DNA from: Vibrio tasmaniensis
Lineage (GTDB): Bacteria > Pseudomonadota > Gammaproteobacteria > Enterobacterales > Vibrionaceae
Direction of reading: 5' to 3'
DNA: 64,000 bases
Assembly (NCBI RefSeq): GCF_024347635.1
Contig: NZ_AP025512.1
Coordinates: 62,001 to 126,000 of the forward strand
The notes under the pieces were generated by a model, which was not told where the DNA came from, made no database searches, and worked only from the letters and a program-made list of their open reading frames with translations. The translations under genes and the position numbers were made by a program. Of the stretch, positions 9,251 through 19,200 are shown piece after piece (within the stretch, counting starts at the first letter, position 1; each line of letters starts with the position of its first letter).

Positions 9251-9787
9251 ATGAAAAAAATCTTATCGTTGCTACTGCTTACCTGTGCAAGTGCGCAAGC
9301 TCAAACCCACTCGCCTGAGCTCACTCAACTGCTGAGCGAGATACACGAGCAGTACGAACAGGCTGTAATAACTAAAAGACCCTATTATCAAGACCTACCT
9401 AACATCACCAAACTGCCCTACTTCTTGCAGCACATTGATGAGACAGACACGGTAGAGTCGATGCGCTTAAACGCTTACTTACAAGGTTTACATACTGCAT
9501 ACTTTAAAAGCGCCACAAATCAAAAACGTCTAGGTGGTGGAAACTGGTTCTGCATGCAGGACACCATGACACTTGATCCAAGGCGCCACCCTGAGTTCAT
9601 CGTAGATCTCATCTGGAAGGTGTTAGATAAAACGGCCAAGATCGATCCAGAAGGTTTTAGACAAGGGAATTATGCAGCCGCTTTTAGTGTAGATACAGCC
9701 ACAGTCATTAATTACGGCTTACAGACTGAATACCCTTGCTACAGCCCAATCCCTAAATCGTTGCAATTTAACGGCTGGAAATATTAG
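9251..9787 (+). CDS. Exported protein in the traS/traT position, possibly Rap1a/Tai-like
   Basis: The product is 178 residues with a signal peptide (MKKILSLLLLTCASAQA, then QTH). The start has a strong AAAAGGAG site. The mature part is soluble, with one Cys in NWFCMQDT and one near the end (YPCYSP). The pattern of an AYLQGLHTAYF helix, then FCMQDT, then IVDLIWKVL, then a final YPC resembles Rap1a/Tai-type immunity proteins, though I rate that resemblance as weak. In F the genes immediately after traG encode entry/surface exclusion (traS, traT), so this could be an unrelated exclusion factor. It may simply be a periplasmic accessory protein. Confidence 0.6.
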   Translation: MKKILSLLLLTCASAQAQTHSPELTQLLSEIHEQYEQAVITKRPYYQDLPNITKLPYFLQHIDETDTVESMRLNAYLQGLHTAYFKSATNQKRLGGGNWFCMQDTMTLDPRRHPEFIVDLIWKVLDKTAKIDPEGFRQGNYAAAFSVDTATVINYGLQTEYPCYSPIPKSLQFNGWKY

Positions 9788-9840
9788 TCTCAGTCCAAAC
9801 GATACGACTAAGATTTTTACCGCTTAGATACCCCTCAGAG

Positions 9841-9880
9841 CCTCGTGAGTTTTTATAGAACTTTCGAGGTTTTTGATTTT
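9841..9880 (+). terminator. Rho-independent terminator after the exported-protein gene
   Basis: CCTCG and CGAGG close a stem with an inner AGTT/AACT pairing, followed directly by TTTTTGATTTT on the + strand. It lies about 55 nt after the stop codon and probably ends the traN-to-traG transcript. Confidence 0.65.
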
Positions 9881-10071
9881 CAGCACTCGCTTCATTTCAG
9901 AAAAGAGTCAGCACGGGTCGACTGTACCTACCTCATTTAACCTTGCTGGATAAACCATGGGTCGCTCTACCTGCTATATGCTTGCATGTAGAGGTTGAGT
10001 GAGCCCGACAAACGCAGTGCGTCAGCATTTGTTTGATTTACTGCCTTATTTTCATTTCAGGCACAAAAAAA

Positions 10072-10093
10072 CCAGCACGGGTTAACGTGCTGG
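10072..10093 (-). terminator. Intrinsic terminator reading on the minus strand
   Basis: CCAGCACG and CGTGCTGG form a perfect 8-bp stem with a GGTTAA loop. The T-run is on the minus strand (seven A on + just to the left). It implies minus-strand transcription arriving from the right, where no protein gene is seen. Confidence 0.6.
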
Positions 10094-10310
10094 CTAAATC
10101 TTGCTTATTCTATTCATACTAATGCGTTGGTTGCTGCTTGGTTGTGACGATGTATATCAGCCTGTCACTGCCCACGCCTATTCCCAAAAGAACGCACCCT
10201 TCAGTACGATGAGCACCAAGCAGCCTTGCTATCCTACTGAACATTTTCATCCAATGCTAGAAAAACGTCACTTTAGCGCCAAAGCGTCATTTTCTTGCCT
10301 TTCTGAAATA
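10094..10310. other. Non-coding interval enclosed by two terminators
   Basis: No convincing protein gene is seen here; a 91-codon + frame runs straight through the downstream terminator and has no ribosome-binding site. The interval is flanked by a minus-strand terminator on the left and a strong bidirectional one on the right. That is the layout expected of a small-RNA gene or of opposing transcripts that need insulation. No promoter is certain. Confidence 0.3.
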
Positions 10311-10339
10311 AAAAGCACCCTCATACAGAGGGTGCTTTT
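10311..10339. terminator. Strong bidirectional terminator
   Basis: AAAAGCACCCTC and GAGGGTGCTTTT form a perfect 12-bp stem with a 5-nt loop, with A and T runs on both flanks. It can end transcription in both directions and isolates the downstream traD group, whose first gene starts about 125 nt later. Confidence 0.8.
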
Positions 10340-10464
10340 GATTAAGTGTACTTCTCAAGAATACTCAGTCAACTAACAAGGGATCTAATCAATTCATTAA
10401 CTGGGCTCATATAACGTATCACAATAATGCCCTTTTTCAAGTCCTTACCTAAAGGAACGATGCC

Positions 10465-11079
10465 ATGAACATTACCATCAACTGGTTATCAGCCATCAAA
10501 AGGCTCTTATTTCAGCGCCCTGAAACCCAAGACGACAAACTCAATACCTTTTTAACCCAATGTCATGAGCAGAACATTGGTTTGGCTTTGCTTGCCGACA
10601 AAGGTAAAACACATCAGTTAAAAACGCTCATTAAGCCGCTCAACCTTTCCCGCAGAGAAGCCAAGCGACTATTGAAAACGTACTTATCGCCAATGACTCG
10701 CGTTCACCTTGGTCCTGCTGAATTTTTCACAGCCATGAACCACCCTGAGCAACAAGCCTTTCCTTGTCAGGTGTGTGATAACTGCGCACCAGGGTTATTC
10801 AAGCACTATGGTTATTTGGTTGCTGATACTTCATGGTGCAGCCAGTGTCATGAACAAGGAGAGTGCATCGACGTGGCACTGATTGAGCACTACCGAAAAC
10901 TCGGCATCGATGACGACACGATATGGGAAGCACTACCAAGAACACGGTGGGGCTCAAGAGCTGGCCCTTCGACCTACCTATCGCTTGAAGATATTGAAAC
11001 GATTTATCAAGCGGTGTTTGAGGCAGCTAAGCAAGAAAAACAACGCCAGCCACCCGGTTTAAAGCGATTATTATCATGA
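10465..11079 (+). CDS. Cys-rich (zinc-ribbon-like) hypothetical protein
   Basis: The product is 204 residues, preceded by TAAAGGA about 10 nt before the ATG. The centre carries two close cysteine clusters, CQVCDNC and CSQCHEQGEC, about 33 residues apart, which would suit a zinc ribbon. The flanks are polar and helical (NLSRREAKRLLKTYL; LEDIETIYQAVFEAAKQEK). No signal peptide is present, so the protein is cytoplasmic. The stop overlaps the next start (ATGA). The family is not recognised. Its position before traD suggests an accessory role in transfer, but nothing proves it. Confidence 0.6.
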   Translation: MNITINWLSAIKRLLFQRPETQDDKLNTFLTQCHEQNIGLALLADKGKTHQLKTLIKPLNLSRREAKRLLKTYLSPMTRVHLGPAEFFTAMNHPEQQAFPCQVCDNCAPGLFKHYGYLVADTSWCSQCHEQGECIDVALIEHYRKLGIDDDTIWEALPRTRWGSRAGPSTYLSLEDIETIYQAVFEAAKQEKQRQPPGLKRLLS

Positions 11080-11420
11080 CAATACAGCCACTCACCTTAG
11101 TTTGGAGCTCACTGAAACCGACACGTAAAGACGCTAAAAGCATAGAAATAGCATTGTTACTGATATCCATACTTTGTTTTTTCTACAACTTACCTATTGG
11201 GTCGAACATTAGCATTATCTTCACACACCCAATCCTTTCATTTATTGCTTTTTCTTTTTTAAGTTTGTCACTTCAACATACTGAAAACACTGAGCATGAA
11301 AGAATGCTCTCGTATATCAAAAGCCTGATGATTATTGATTTCTCCATCGTCTATTGGTTTGGTGGATTTTTAGTTTTTGATGTAATTTCAAGTAAACATC
11401 ACCCTTTCCCATTCTTCTGA
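11076..11420 (+). CDS. Small polytopic membrane protein, unrecognised
   Basis: The product is 114 residues, translationally coupled to the preceding Cys-rich gene by a 4-nt ATGA overlap. Three or four hydrophobic stretches are visible (IEIALLLISILCFFYNL; IIFTHPILSFIAFSFLSLSL; MIIDFSIVYWFGGFLVFDVI). It is AT-richer than its neighbours. No family is recognised. A small membrane protein just before traD is reminiscent of exclusion genes, but this is only a positional guess. Confidence 0.55.
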   Translation: MTIQPLTLVWSSLKPTRKDAKSIEIALLLISILCFFYNLPIGSNISIIFTHPILSFIAFSFLSLSLQHTENTEHERMLSYIKSLMIIDFSIVYWFGGFLVFDVISSKHHPFPFF

Positions 11421-11529
11421 TTGCTCAAAAATAAAAGGACAAAAACACCACCCAAAAACACACATCACCCCCTTTCTCGTTACGCACATAAAAGAACACT
11501 TTCACGCTCACTCGTTATAGGAAACCATT

Positions 11530-13629
11530 ATGCCTAGGCCTAAACGCGCGTCCGGCAACCACTTTACCCGTGGTGGACAAATTACTTTTCACTCCATTCG
11601 GATGTTCTTCCAAGTCAACAACACCCTAGTCTACGCTGCTATTTGGGCGGTGATTGCCTTAACCGGATTTCTCACTTGGCTACGCGCCCCAGATAACGCC
11701 CTTTGGTCGGTGTTTTACTACTGGCGCAACCATATCTATGCCAGCCTAGGGCACGACCTTAACAGTGAAGTCACCACCTTCTGGAGTGGAAAACGCTACG
11801 TTGGTACGCTCGCCTCTCAGCTGGAAAACACCCAACTCATCAACCTCTACGATAATGTCATTCGCCAAACACAAATCAACTTCTTGATTGCCCTTGGTAT
11901 TGCCTTTGCTATTTTGATGCTCGCCATGAGTTTCTTTAAGCGACAAGGTGAAAAGCAAAGTGAAGACTTCCACGTTCGAGGATTCCAATACGCCGAACCC
12001 AAAGTGCTCACAAACGATTTGAAAAAGCGGGCAAAGAAACTCAAGAAGCAAGGCGTAGGCAACGGACGGATTTCTGATTTTAAAGTGGATGGGCTGGCCT
12101 TGTTTAAGCGTGAGTTTGAAGTTCAGCACATGCTCATTGACGGCACCACAGGGGCTGGTAAATCCGTCATGCTGCGTAAACTGCTGCGATGGATACGTAA
12201 ACGTGGGGATAAAGCGATTATTTACGATAAAGGCTGCACCTTTACCAGTAAGTTCTTTGACCCTAGCCAAGACACCTTACTCAATCCCTTCGATGAACGC
12301 TGCGCCAATTGGGATGTGTGGTGCGATGCAAAAGAAGCCCCTGACTTTGAAAATATCGCCAGCGCCCTTATTCCGCAGCATGGCGAAGGTGACCCATTCT
12401 GGGTCGATTCCGCCCGGACTATCTTTTCGAGTGCGGCGTATCGCATGAGCCAAGATGACAAGCCCTGCACGACCGCAAGGCTGCTCAGCTTGATACTCAC
12501 GTCTGAGCTTGAAACCCTAGGTAATTTCCTGCAAGGCACAGAGTCGGCTTCCCTGGTCTCGAAAGACATCAAAAAGACGGCCATCTCCATTAAGTCAGTA
12601 CTCGCCACTTACATTAAGAGCCTACGCTTTTTAGATGGATTGGATGACAAAGACGCCAAAGGAAAACCCAAACGTAAACCGTTTTCTATCACCGATTGGG
12701 TACAAGACGACAAACAAAAAGGCTTTTTGTTCTTATCGAGTAACGCGCAGCAACACGCCTCTCTACGTCCTTTGATTTCGACTTGGCTTGCCATTGCTTC
12801 TAACGCCATCTTGGGACTCAAAGACGATGAAGACCGCCGTATTTGGGTGATTATGGATGAAATGCCAAGTCTGCATAAACTGCCTGAGCTGGACACCATC
12901 ATTGCCGAAGTGCGTAAGTTTGGGGGATGTTATGTGATTGGCCTCCAGTCTTATGCTCAGCTCGTAAAAACCTACGGTAAAAACACCGCTGACGTCATTT
13001 TTGACTTACTCAACTCACGTTTTTACTTTCGCGCCCCCTCCGCGCAAATGGCGCAAATCTCATCAAAAGATTTAGGCGAGCAAGAGGTGGACGTATCTAG
13101 AGAGAACATTTCTTACGGTGCAAATGCTTTGCGTGACGGGGTATCGATTGGCCACCAGACGGTAACTCGTCCGGTCGTCTCTAGCAGTGAAATCCAAGCC
13201 ATGGATGATTTGCAATGTTACCTTCGCGTACCTGGCAGCAGCTTCATCACTCAACTGGATTTGCACTTTGATAAAATGCGAAATGTGACACCGGCTTTTA
13301 TCAAACGTAATTACACCCCCTCACCCGCCATGACCAAGGCGTATCAAAAAGCGATTTACTTTGAGTGTGTCGCCCCTGGTATGCTCCTCAACGAAGAAGA
13401 GCGTAACGCACTCACCGAAATTCAAGCCAAGCAGTTTGAAACGCCGGAAGAGATGAAGCTGGAAACCGACCAAATCCAACAAGCACAACGAAGTGAGACG
13501 GTCAAAGCGTTAGCCAGCAAGGAGGCCGAAAAGCTCAAATCAGACAGTGACCATCAAGAGCGCGCGCAGCAAGAGCTTGAAGAGTCGGCGATATCTCAAG
13601 ATATCGAAATCACGGATGCTTATGAATAA
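11530..13629 (+). CDS. traD: Type IV coupling protein TraD (DNA-transfer ATPase)
   Basis: The product is 699 residues (F TraD is 717). Two N-terminal membrane segments lie at about residues 34-50 (VYAAIWAVIALTGFLTWL) and 117-135 (FLIALGIAFAILMLAMSF). The Walker A motif is GTTGAGKS at residues 205-212, and the Walker B motif is IWVIMDE ending at residue 444. The C-terminal ~80 residues are Glu/Gln/Lys-rich and probably a flexible tail that binds the relaxosome. TraD is the hexameric inner-membrane ATPase that connects the TraI-bound DNA to the secretion channel. The order traG, accessory genes, traD, traI parallels F. Confidence 0.95.
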   Translation: MPRPKRASGNHFTRGGQITFHSIRMFFQVNNTLVYAAIWAVIALTGFLTWLRAPDNALWSVFYYWRNHIYASLGHDLNSEVTTFWSGKRYVGTLASQLENTQLINLYDNVIRQTQINFLIALGIAFAILMLAMSFFKRQGEKQSEDFHVRGFQYAEPKVLTNDLKKRAKKLKKQGVGNGRISDFKVDGLALFKREFEVQHMLIDGTTGAGKSVMLRKLLRWIRKRGDKAIIYDKGCTFTSKFFDPSQDTLLNPFDERCANWDVWCDAKEAPDFENIASALIPQHGEGDPFWVDSARTIFSSAAYRMSQDDKPCTTARLLSLILTSELETLGNFLQGTESASLVSKDIKKTAISIKSVLATYIKSLRFLDGLDDKDAKGKPKRKPFSITDWVQDDKQKGFLFLSSNAQQHASLRPLISTWLAIASNAILGLKDDEDRRIWVIMDEMPSLHKLPELDTIIAEVRKFGGCYVIGLQSYAQLVKTYGKNTADVIFDLLNSRFYFRAPSAQMAQISSKDLGEQEVDVSRENISYGANALRDGVSIGHQTVTRPVVSSSEIQAMDDLQCYLRVPGSSFITQLDLHFDKMRNVTPAFIKRNYTPSPAMTKAYQKAIYFECVAPGMLLNEEERNALTEIQAKQFETPEEMKLETDQIQQAQRSETVKALASKEAEKLKSDSDHQERAQQELEESAISQDIEITDAYE

Positions 13630-13649
13630 CGAACGATTAAGGAAAAACC

Positions 13650-13952
13650 ATGTCAAACCTTACCTTAGAGATTGAATTTATTAAAAAACACTCAAGTGGC
13701 GGGTGCGCCTTTGCAGGCGAGTTCGATGTTGCCGACTTTATCGTGAAAAATGTGCCCGAATGCAAACTCCCCTTCAAGAAAATTGATGATGCCTTTTTTA
13801 ACTGGCACTTTGATGCATCGTTGCAACACTTTGAAAAAGTTGATGGAATTTGGCAAGGTTATGTTGCGTTCATCGACATAGAAGCGCCAGAGCCAGGTAC
13901 ATTAATCACACTCACTGTTTCTTTAACGGAGGAAGATAATGAAAGACAATAA
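13650..13952 (+). CDS. Hypothetical protein downstream of traD
   Basis: The product is 100 residues, starting 20 nt after traD with an AAGGA site 8 nt before the ATG. It appears soluble and acidic, with an alternating beta-like pattern (LTLEIEFIKKH; GTLITLTVSLTEED). No motif is recognised. Its 3' end overlaps the next small gene by 14 nt, so they are likely co-translated. Confidence 0.55.
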   Translation: MSNLTLEIEFIKKHSSGGCAFAGEFDVADFIVKNVPECKLPFKKIDDAFFNWHFDASLQHFEKVDGIWQGYVAFIDIEAPEPGTLITLTVSLTEEDNERQ

Positions 13953-14091
13953 GCCCGTGAAAGAGCCGTTTTGTTTACCAAAACACTCTACACGCAGCCA
14001 CGTTGAGCGAGAAAAAAAGGAAACCGAAACCAGGCGGCGAATTGAAGATATTTTAGAGGAGCGCGCTTTTAATAAACTCTGGTATGAATAA
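13939..14091 (+). CDS. Small charged protein, 50 aa
   Basis: The gene reads ATG to TAA with a perfect GGAGG site 6 nt upstream, inside the end of the previous gene. The product is highly charged: it opens MKDNKPVKEPFCLPKH and continues with a predicted helix rich in Glu, Lys and Arg (VEREKKETETRRRIEDILEE). The strong ribosome-binding site and coupled position make it likely to be real despite its size. Function is unknown. Confidence 0.6.
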   Translation: MKDNKPVKEPFCLPKHSTRSHVEREKKETETRRRIEDILEERAFNKLWYE

Positions 14092-14096
14092 TAGCC

Positions 14097-14124
14097 TTGA
14101 CATATAAATGATAATGATTATTAT
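14097..14124 (+). promoter_or_regulatory. Sigma70-type promoter overlapped by a Fur-box-like sequence
   Basis: TTGACA (14097-14102) and TATTAT (14119-14124) are spaced by 16 bp. The interval contains TGATAATGATTATTA (14109-14123), which matches the Fur 7-1-7 consensus TGATAATNATTATCA at 13 of 14 defined positions. A repressor bound here would cover the -10. This suggests iron-responsive expression of the small gene that follows and perhaps of genes leading into traI. Confidence 0.55.
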
Positions 14125-14130
14125 TTAGAT

Positions 14131-14158
14131 GTGAGTCATGGAGCTCTCTATGACTCAC
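14131..14158 (+). promoter_or_regulatory. Perfect inverted repeat at the predicted transcript start
   Basis: GTGAGTCAT (14131-14139) and ATGACTCAC (14150-14158) are perfect 9-bp arms, with further pairing possible through GAG/CTC inside the loop. The repeat begins about 7 nt after the -10 box, so the RNA would start with this hairpin. It could be an operator for a dimeric regulator or a 5' stabilising structure. Confidence 0.45.
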
Positions 14159-14304
14159 ACAACATTGCTCACATTGCTTCCAGTGTAATTTTAAGCTTAA
14201 TCTTGAAAAGCTCACATTTTTCAATTTATTTAGCTAGCGGCATATTAATCTATGCCGCTTTTCTTTCTTGCCTTACGTTGTTTCCCCAACAATGGAAAGT
14301 GATT

Positions 14305-14529
14305 ATGAAACCAAGAGTCCAACACAAGCGCCAACATAGCGCGCGAGTAAAAAAACCGAACACTCACCAAAACACACCACCTGACAAACAACCTGAACCC
14401 CTCTTTGTTCTTGATATGCTCGACGGCAACGACTGGCGACATCTCGTACTAACCCACAAAGCGGCACAAAGTCTAATCCAACGCACGCACCATAGAGGCT
14501 ACACCTTAGAGCCTTATCACCTCGACTAA
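14305..14529 (+). CDS. Small basic hypothetical protein
   Basis: The product is 74 residues from an ATG with GGAAAG upstream. It is basic at the N terminus (MKPRVQHKRQHSARVKK), then carries a compact region PLFVLDMLDGNDWRHLVL. An in-frame GTG at 14131 would add a hydrophobic N-terminal segment, giving 132 residues. I prefer the internal ATG, because the GTG lies inside the inverted repeat without a ribosome-binding site. Function is unknown. A clear terminator follows 20 nt later. Confidence 0.45.
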   Translation: MKPRVQHKRQHSARVKKPNTHQNTPPDKQPEPLFVLDMLDGNDWRHLVLTHKAAQSLIQRTHHRGYTLEPYHLD

Positions 14530-14548
14530 TCACTCAACCACTATTTCA

Positions 14549-14573
14549 AGCCTTGCCATTGCAAGGCTTTTTT
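14549..14573 (+). terminator. Rho-independent terminator
   Basis: AGCCTTGC and GCAAGGCT form an 8-bp stem with a CATT loop followed by six T. It ends the short transcript from the Fur-box promoter and lies just before the next gene's ribosome-binding site. Confidence 0.8.
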
Positions 14574-14597
14574 ACGTCCATTCATCAAGGAATTACC

Positions 14598-16121
14598 ATG
14601 TCAAATAAGGCCACCTTTCATTCTGACCATCTACCAAGATTAAAAAAACGATTACACGCTATTTTCGATCAACTGACCTTCGCTGAAATCATTCAGGGCA
14701 GCACTGCCGAAAAAAACACATGGTTATCGATTTGCGCTCAAGCGGCAGGTTATGACGACTGGAACGACTTAAAAGCGCAAGCAGTCACTCACCATGCGCC
14801 AACTCACAATATTCTATTTAACCAAGTATCCATCATTCCTTTCATCCAAAGTGTCAGAGTCAGCTTAGGGGAGCACATCGACAATATTGAAGGTTTTACC
14901 CATGTCATATTAAGAAACTTAACGTCCGAAGAGCTCAGCGCCATGAATGGCAATGAAGAAGAACTTCCACCGCTACCCAAAGCGCCAACGTCCTATACGT
15001 TAGAGTTAGGGCCGAATACGACCTATGCCCGCGACCTTTTAGATTGGCTATGGCCAAGAGCAAAAAACTACCAAGTAGACCACATCAACACTCAGTACCT
15101 AGCGCACATGAAAGAAAAGCGAATGAGCTTGAGCAAGTCTCAAGCAAAAGAGCGCGCTTTGGATGTTTACCCACACTCTGGCATGCTAATCAGAGACATA
15201 TTAGAGCAGCTGATCTCAGGCGAGTACCTAGAACTCAACGACACGCAAACATGCGTAACTTTTACTCGTAAAGGTCTTAATTATCTGAACGGAAAAATGA
15301 CCAACGAATATGACGACCAATGGAAAGAATGGTTTAAGGCTTTTGCAGCGCATCTCAAAAAAATCCCATACCGATACATCAAGATAGATTGGACGCCTTA
15401 TATCGATTTATATGCCCGTGGCATGTCACCCATAGAGGCGGCAAAAAGTCTTGAATGGTCAGAATGCTACATTCAAGCACACTCAGAAATCCAATCGGCC
15501 ATTAAACACCAACTCGACATCCATTTGCCTCAATATCCCAAGGAGCGATACCTTCAATTTACACCTAGAATATTTCTGACACCTGAGTTGACCAGCAACA
15601 AGGTAACAGACATTCATTTTGAGTTTATAGGCCCCGACTGGGCGAAACCAAACGGCAAGCTAAAAACAAAGCGCTTTTGGCCAAACAAACGCTACGTGTC
15701 TGTGTATTTAGACACATCGCCGAAAAGTCGAGGTTGGTACGCGGTCATTCCTGATGAGGTTGATTGTTTTCAAGTGAGCTACAAATGGACAAGCCAATCC
15801 CATTCTTTTGCAAGCGTCACCCACCACATGACTTACCAGTTAGAGCCAAATATAGAGTGTGCTCAAGATTGGCTTTATGGCAATGAGTGCATGAAGCATT
15901 CTGACTCTTCGAAACCCGCTATGGCCGCCGATGAATATAGCTTTAACCATTTAGAATGCTTAACTCATGGCAAGCATTTAACCAATGAAGAACTTGTAGC
16001 GTTAGACCGATTTAAAGCGGGCATTACATCCATTCACATTGATGAAAATGGCGTCATCATTCACGAAGAACGAACGTTAACCGCTAGCAATTCCTTTGCT
16101 TGTGTTGGGATCATTTTGTAA
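14598..16121 (+). CDS. Hypothetical plasmid protein with N-terminal 'AAGYDDWNDLK' segment
   Basis: The product is 507 residues. I chose the ATG at 14598 because it has AAGGA upstream and the longer frame begins inside a terminator. The N-terminal ~70 residues include TWLSICAQAAGYDDWNDLKA, a motif I associate with short N-terminal regions of several plasmid-borne proteins of unknown role. The remainder is mixed alpha/beta, with no signal peptide, membrane segment or catalytic motif that I can name. It lies between traD and traI, after a terminator, so it may have its own promoter. The 3' end is 91 nt before the traI start. Confidence 0.6.
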   Translation: MSNKATFHSDHLPRLKKRLHAIFDQLTFAEIIQGSTAEKNTWLSICAQAAGYDDWNDLKAQAVTHHAPTHNILFNQVSIIPFIQSVRVSLGEHIDNIEGFTHVILRNLTSEELSAMNGNEEELPPLPKAPTSYTLELGPNTTYARDLLDWLWPRAKNYQVDHINTQYLAHMKEKRMSLSKSQAKERALDVYPHSGMLIRDILEQLISGEYLELNDTQTCVTFTRKGLNYLNGKMTNEYDDQWKEWFKAFAAHLKKIPYRYIKIDWTPYIDLYARGMSPIEAAKSLEWSECYIQAHSEIQSAIKHQLDIHLPQYPKERYLQFTPRIFLTPELTSNKVTDIHFEFIGPDWAKPNGKLKTKRFWPNKRYVSVYLDTSPKSRGWYAVIPDEVDCFQVSYKWTSQSHSFASVTHHMTYQLEPNIECAQDWLYGNECMKHSDSSKPAMAADEYSFNHLECLTHGKHLTNEELVALDRFKAGITSIHIDENGVIIHEERTLTASNSFACVGIIL

Positions 16122-16212
16122 CCACACAGTTTTTAATTCTACTTTCCCCTTCCCCCCCACACCGCTCAGCTTTGCTGCTAGCGGCGATTTGCGTTGCACA
16201 AGGACAATACCC

Positions 16213-19200
16213 ATGCTTTCTATTAGCCCATTGAAATCCGCTTCTGGCGCTGCCAAATATTACCTCAGCGAAGAAAACCCCAAAGACCTACCTGACGTCT
16301 CTTTAGAAAAAGACGTGGGCGATAACTATTACCTCAAGGAAAAAGACCAGGGAGAAAACACCTTCTGGCATGGCAAGCTGGCCATCGAAGCGGGACTGGC
16401 GGGTAAACCCGTAGAGCAAGCCACCCTAGAGTCGGTGCTCTCTGGCAACCTGGGTGGTGAAACCATTAAAGGGAAACGAAATGATCATAAATCGGGCTTC
16501 GACCTGACCTTTTCTGCACCTAAAACCGTCAGTGTTCTTGCGCTTGTCAGTGGCGACAATCGACTTATTGAAGCGCACAATAACGCAGTGAAGTTCGCCT
16601 TAACAGAGCTCGAAAAAGACGTGGCACAATTCACTACCATCAACAAAGAGGGAGCGCGCGAGTTTCACAACACCGACTCGATGATATTCGCAGTCGTACG
16701 CCACAAGACCAGTCGTGAAAACGACCCACAGGTCCACTCTCACGCGCTAGCCGCTAACATGACGCGCGATCAAGAAGGAAAACTTCGCACGCTTGCATCC
16801 AGCCTAAAACAAAAAGGGGGCGTGATTAACGGGACTGGCGAGCGCATTTACAACTTCCAAAAATACTACGGTATCTTGTACCAGAGTCAATTAGCTAAAG
16901 AGGCAGAAACCCTCGGTTATTCCACGCGAGGCGTCGGCAACGGTCAGTTCGAAATCAGCGGTGTCCCTCAGCCTATTCTTGATGCGTCGTCCACTCGCAA
17001 ACAACAAATTGACCAACGCACACTCGATTTAGGCTTTGACTCGCGCGCGGCGAAAGACGTAGCCAACCTCGATACTCGTAAAAGCAAAACCTACCAGAGC
17101 AGTGACAGCCTCAACAAACAGTGGCAAAGCACCGTAAAAGAGCAAGGGTATGACCCCGCAGAGCTTGTCACCATGGCGCAACAAGCGAAAGAAGCGCAAA
17201 ACACCCCACCACTTGGTGAAACCCAAGCCGTCATCAGCAGAGCCATTGACCATCTAGGGCAATACAGCACCGCGTTACACCTAGAAAAAATCATTGAACT
17301 CACCGCCTCAGAGTTCACCAAAGGCGGCGTGCAACTCAACGCTATTGATATCAAAAAAGTCGCGGATGAAATGATTAAACAAGGCGACTTGATAGGACTC
17401 AGCCAAAAGGGGCAATACACCACCAAAGGCTTAATTGATAATGAACAAGCGCTTATCGACAGCACCCAAGCCCGGGCGCATCACATGCGCACCCACGTTG
17501 AATCCAACACGCTCAACAAGCTCGCTATCTCTGAAAACCAGCAGCGCATCTTGACCGAGCTGTACCACTCCACCAAACAGTTCCATGTGGTCAATGTACA
17601 CGGCTCATCACAAGATATTGCGCAGCAGCTACTCAATGTAGGCAATCACAGTGGTAAACGCGTCCAATTGGTCTCCCAAAGCGTGAGAGCCAAGACAGAG
17701 GGTATGGAGAGCGTCCAGCGCAAGAGTCAAACACTCAGCGCCTGGGTCGGTCAGCTCTTTTCACCAGAGCAGCGCCACACTACCCACAGCTTATTGCAAA
17801 GCGATACGCCGCTGACCAATAAAGACGTCTTGCTCATCGATGACGCCCATAAGATGAGCGCCAATGAATTGTTGGCGCTCACCGATAAAGCCAAACAATC
17901 GAGCAGTAAAGTAGTGATGCTTAACCGCGTATCAAGCCGCCAGGGATTTAAAGCCAATAACGCTATCTCGCTGTATCAAAAAGGCAATGTGGAGAGTCAT
18001 TCTTGGGTTAGCAAGCGAGCCAGCAACACCAACGTGAAACTGCATGACAATGACACCGATAGGATAGCGCGGGTGTACTCAGACCTCCCCGATAAAGCCA
18101 GCACGCAAGTGATTGCCACTTCCAGCGTCGAGCAGCGGCGGTTAACCGAAGCGATACGGGGCCAGCTCAAAAATACCGGCGCCCTCGCCAGACACGAAAC
18201 CACCCTATTCACTCAAACCCCTCACCACCTCTCTAAAGCGCAGCAACCCCTCGTCCAACACTACAAACCTGGCATGACACTCTCCCACTGGGAGAAAAAC
18301 AAACCTCAGAGCTTTGTCATCGCCAGTATCGATAAAGAGAGCAACACCATGACCGCACTCAGCAAACGCGATGGACAGTCACACACCTTTGACCCGTCCA
18401 GTCGCGCCTTTAAGCGCATGAAGATGCAAATCAGCAAACCGCAAAGTCTCAACATCGCCCAAGGCGAACGCATTCGAACATTAGGCAAACACTTCCCTGC
18501 TGGCTTGGACGCGAACCAAAGCTACCTTGTCACTCACATAGACAGAGAAAGCCTCACGCTTGAGAGCAAAGGGGAAACGCAACGCATAAACTTAGAAAGC
18601 TTAAAAGACGCGCCACTGCAATACGATTACGTTCACGGCGCCCACCATATTGAGCCAAAAGCTCATACTTTACTGTCAGGCAAAGCCTTTACCCTATCTA
18701 AGCCCCTGATAAACGACCTCACCGAAAAAACAGAGCGCCTTGATATCTTCACCGACAAACCGGACAAAGCCCAAAGCGCACTTGAAAAAGAGCAGGTTTC
18801 CCCGTCAGCCATTGAGCGCGTACTGCAGACGCAAAACGCCAACGACCGCTACCTAAATGACGCCACCCAAGATTTGCTAAAGCAGGATGTCAGTCAAGCG
18901 CTGTCAGCACTGGCCAAAGCGCAGAGTGCCCCACTCATCGAAAAAGCGGTCAGCTTTGCCCTAAACCACCTCTCAGAGCGAGAAGCGGCGTTTAGCCAAA
19001 AAGCCTTAGTGGTGGAAGCGGTACGTTACGCCTTTGAAGAAGCCGGTGGCTCTATTACCAAAGAGCAGGTTGAAACAGAGCTGACTAAGCGAAGCGACAC
19101 CCTCTCTGCAGAGTACAGTGACGGCACACGCTGGACGACACAAGCGGCGCTGGAGACTGAAAAGCGCATCTTGCAAAACATCGATGATGGTAAAGACCAA

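Noticed and set aside
10101..10376. A 91-codon + frame
   Set aside because: It runs through a perfect 12-bp terminator, has no ribosome-binding site and is compositionally unlike its neighbours.
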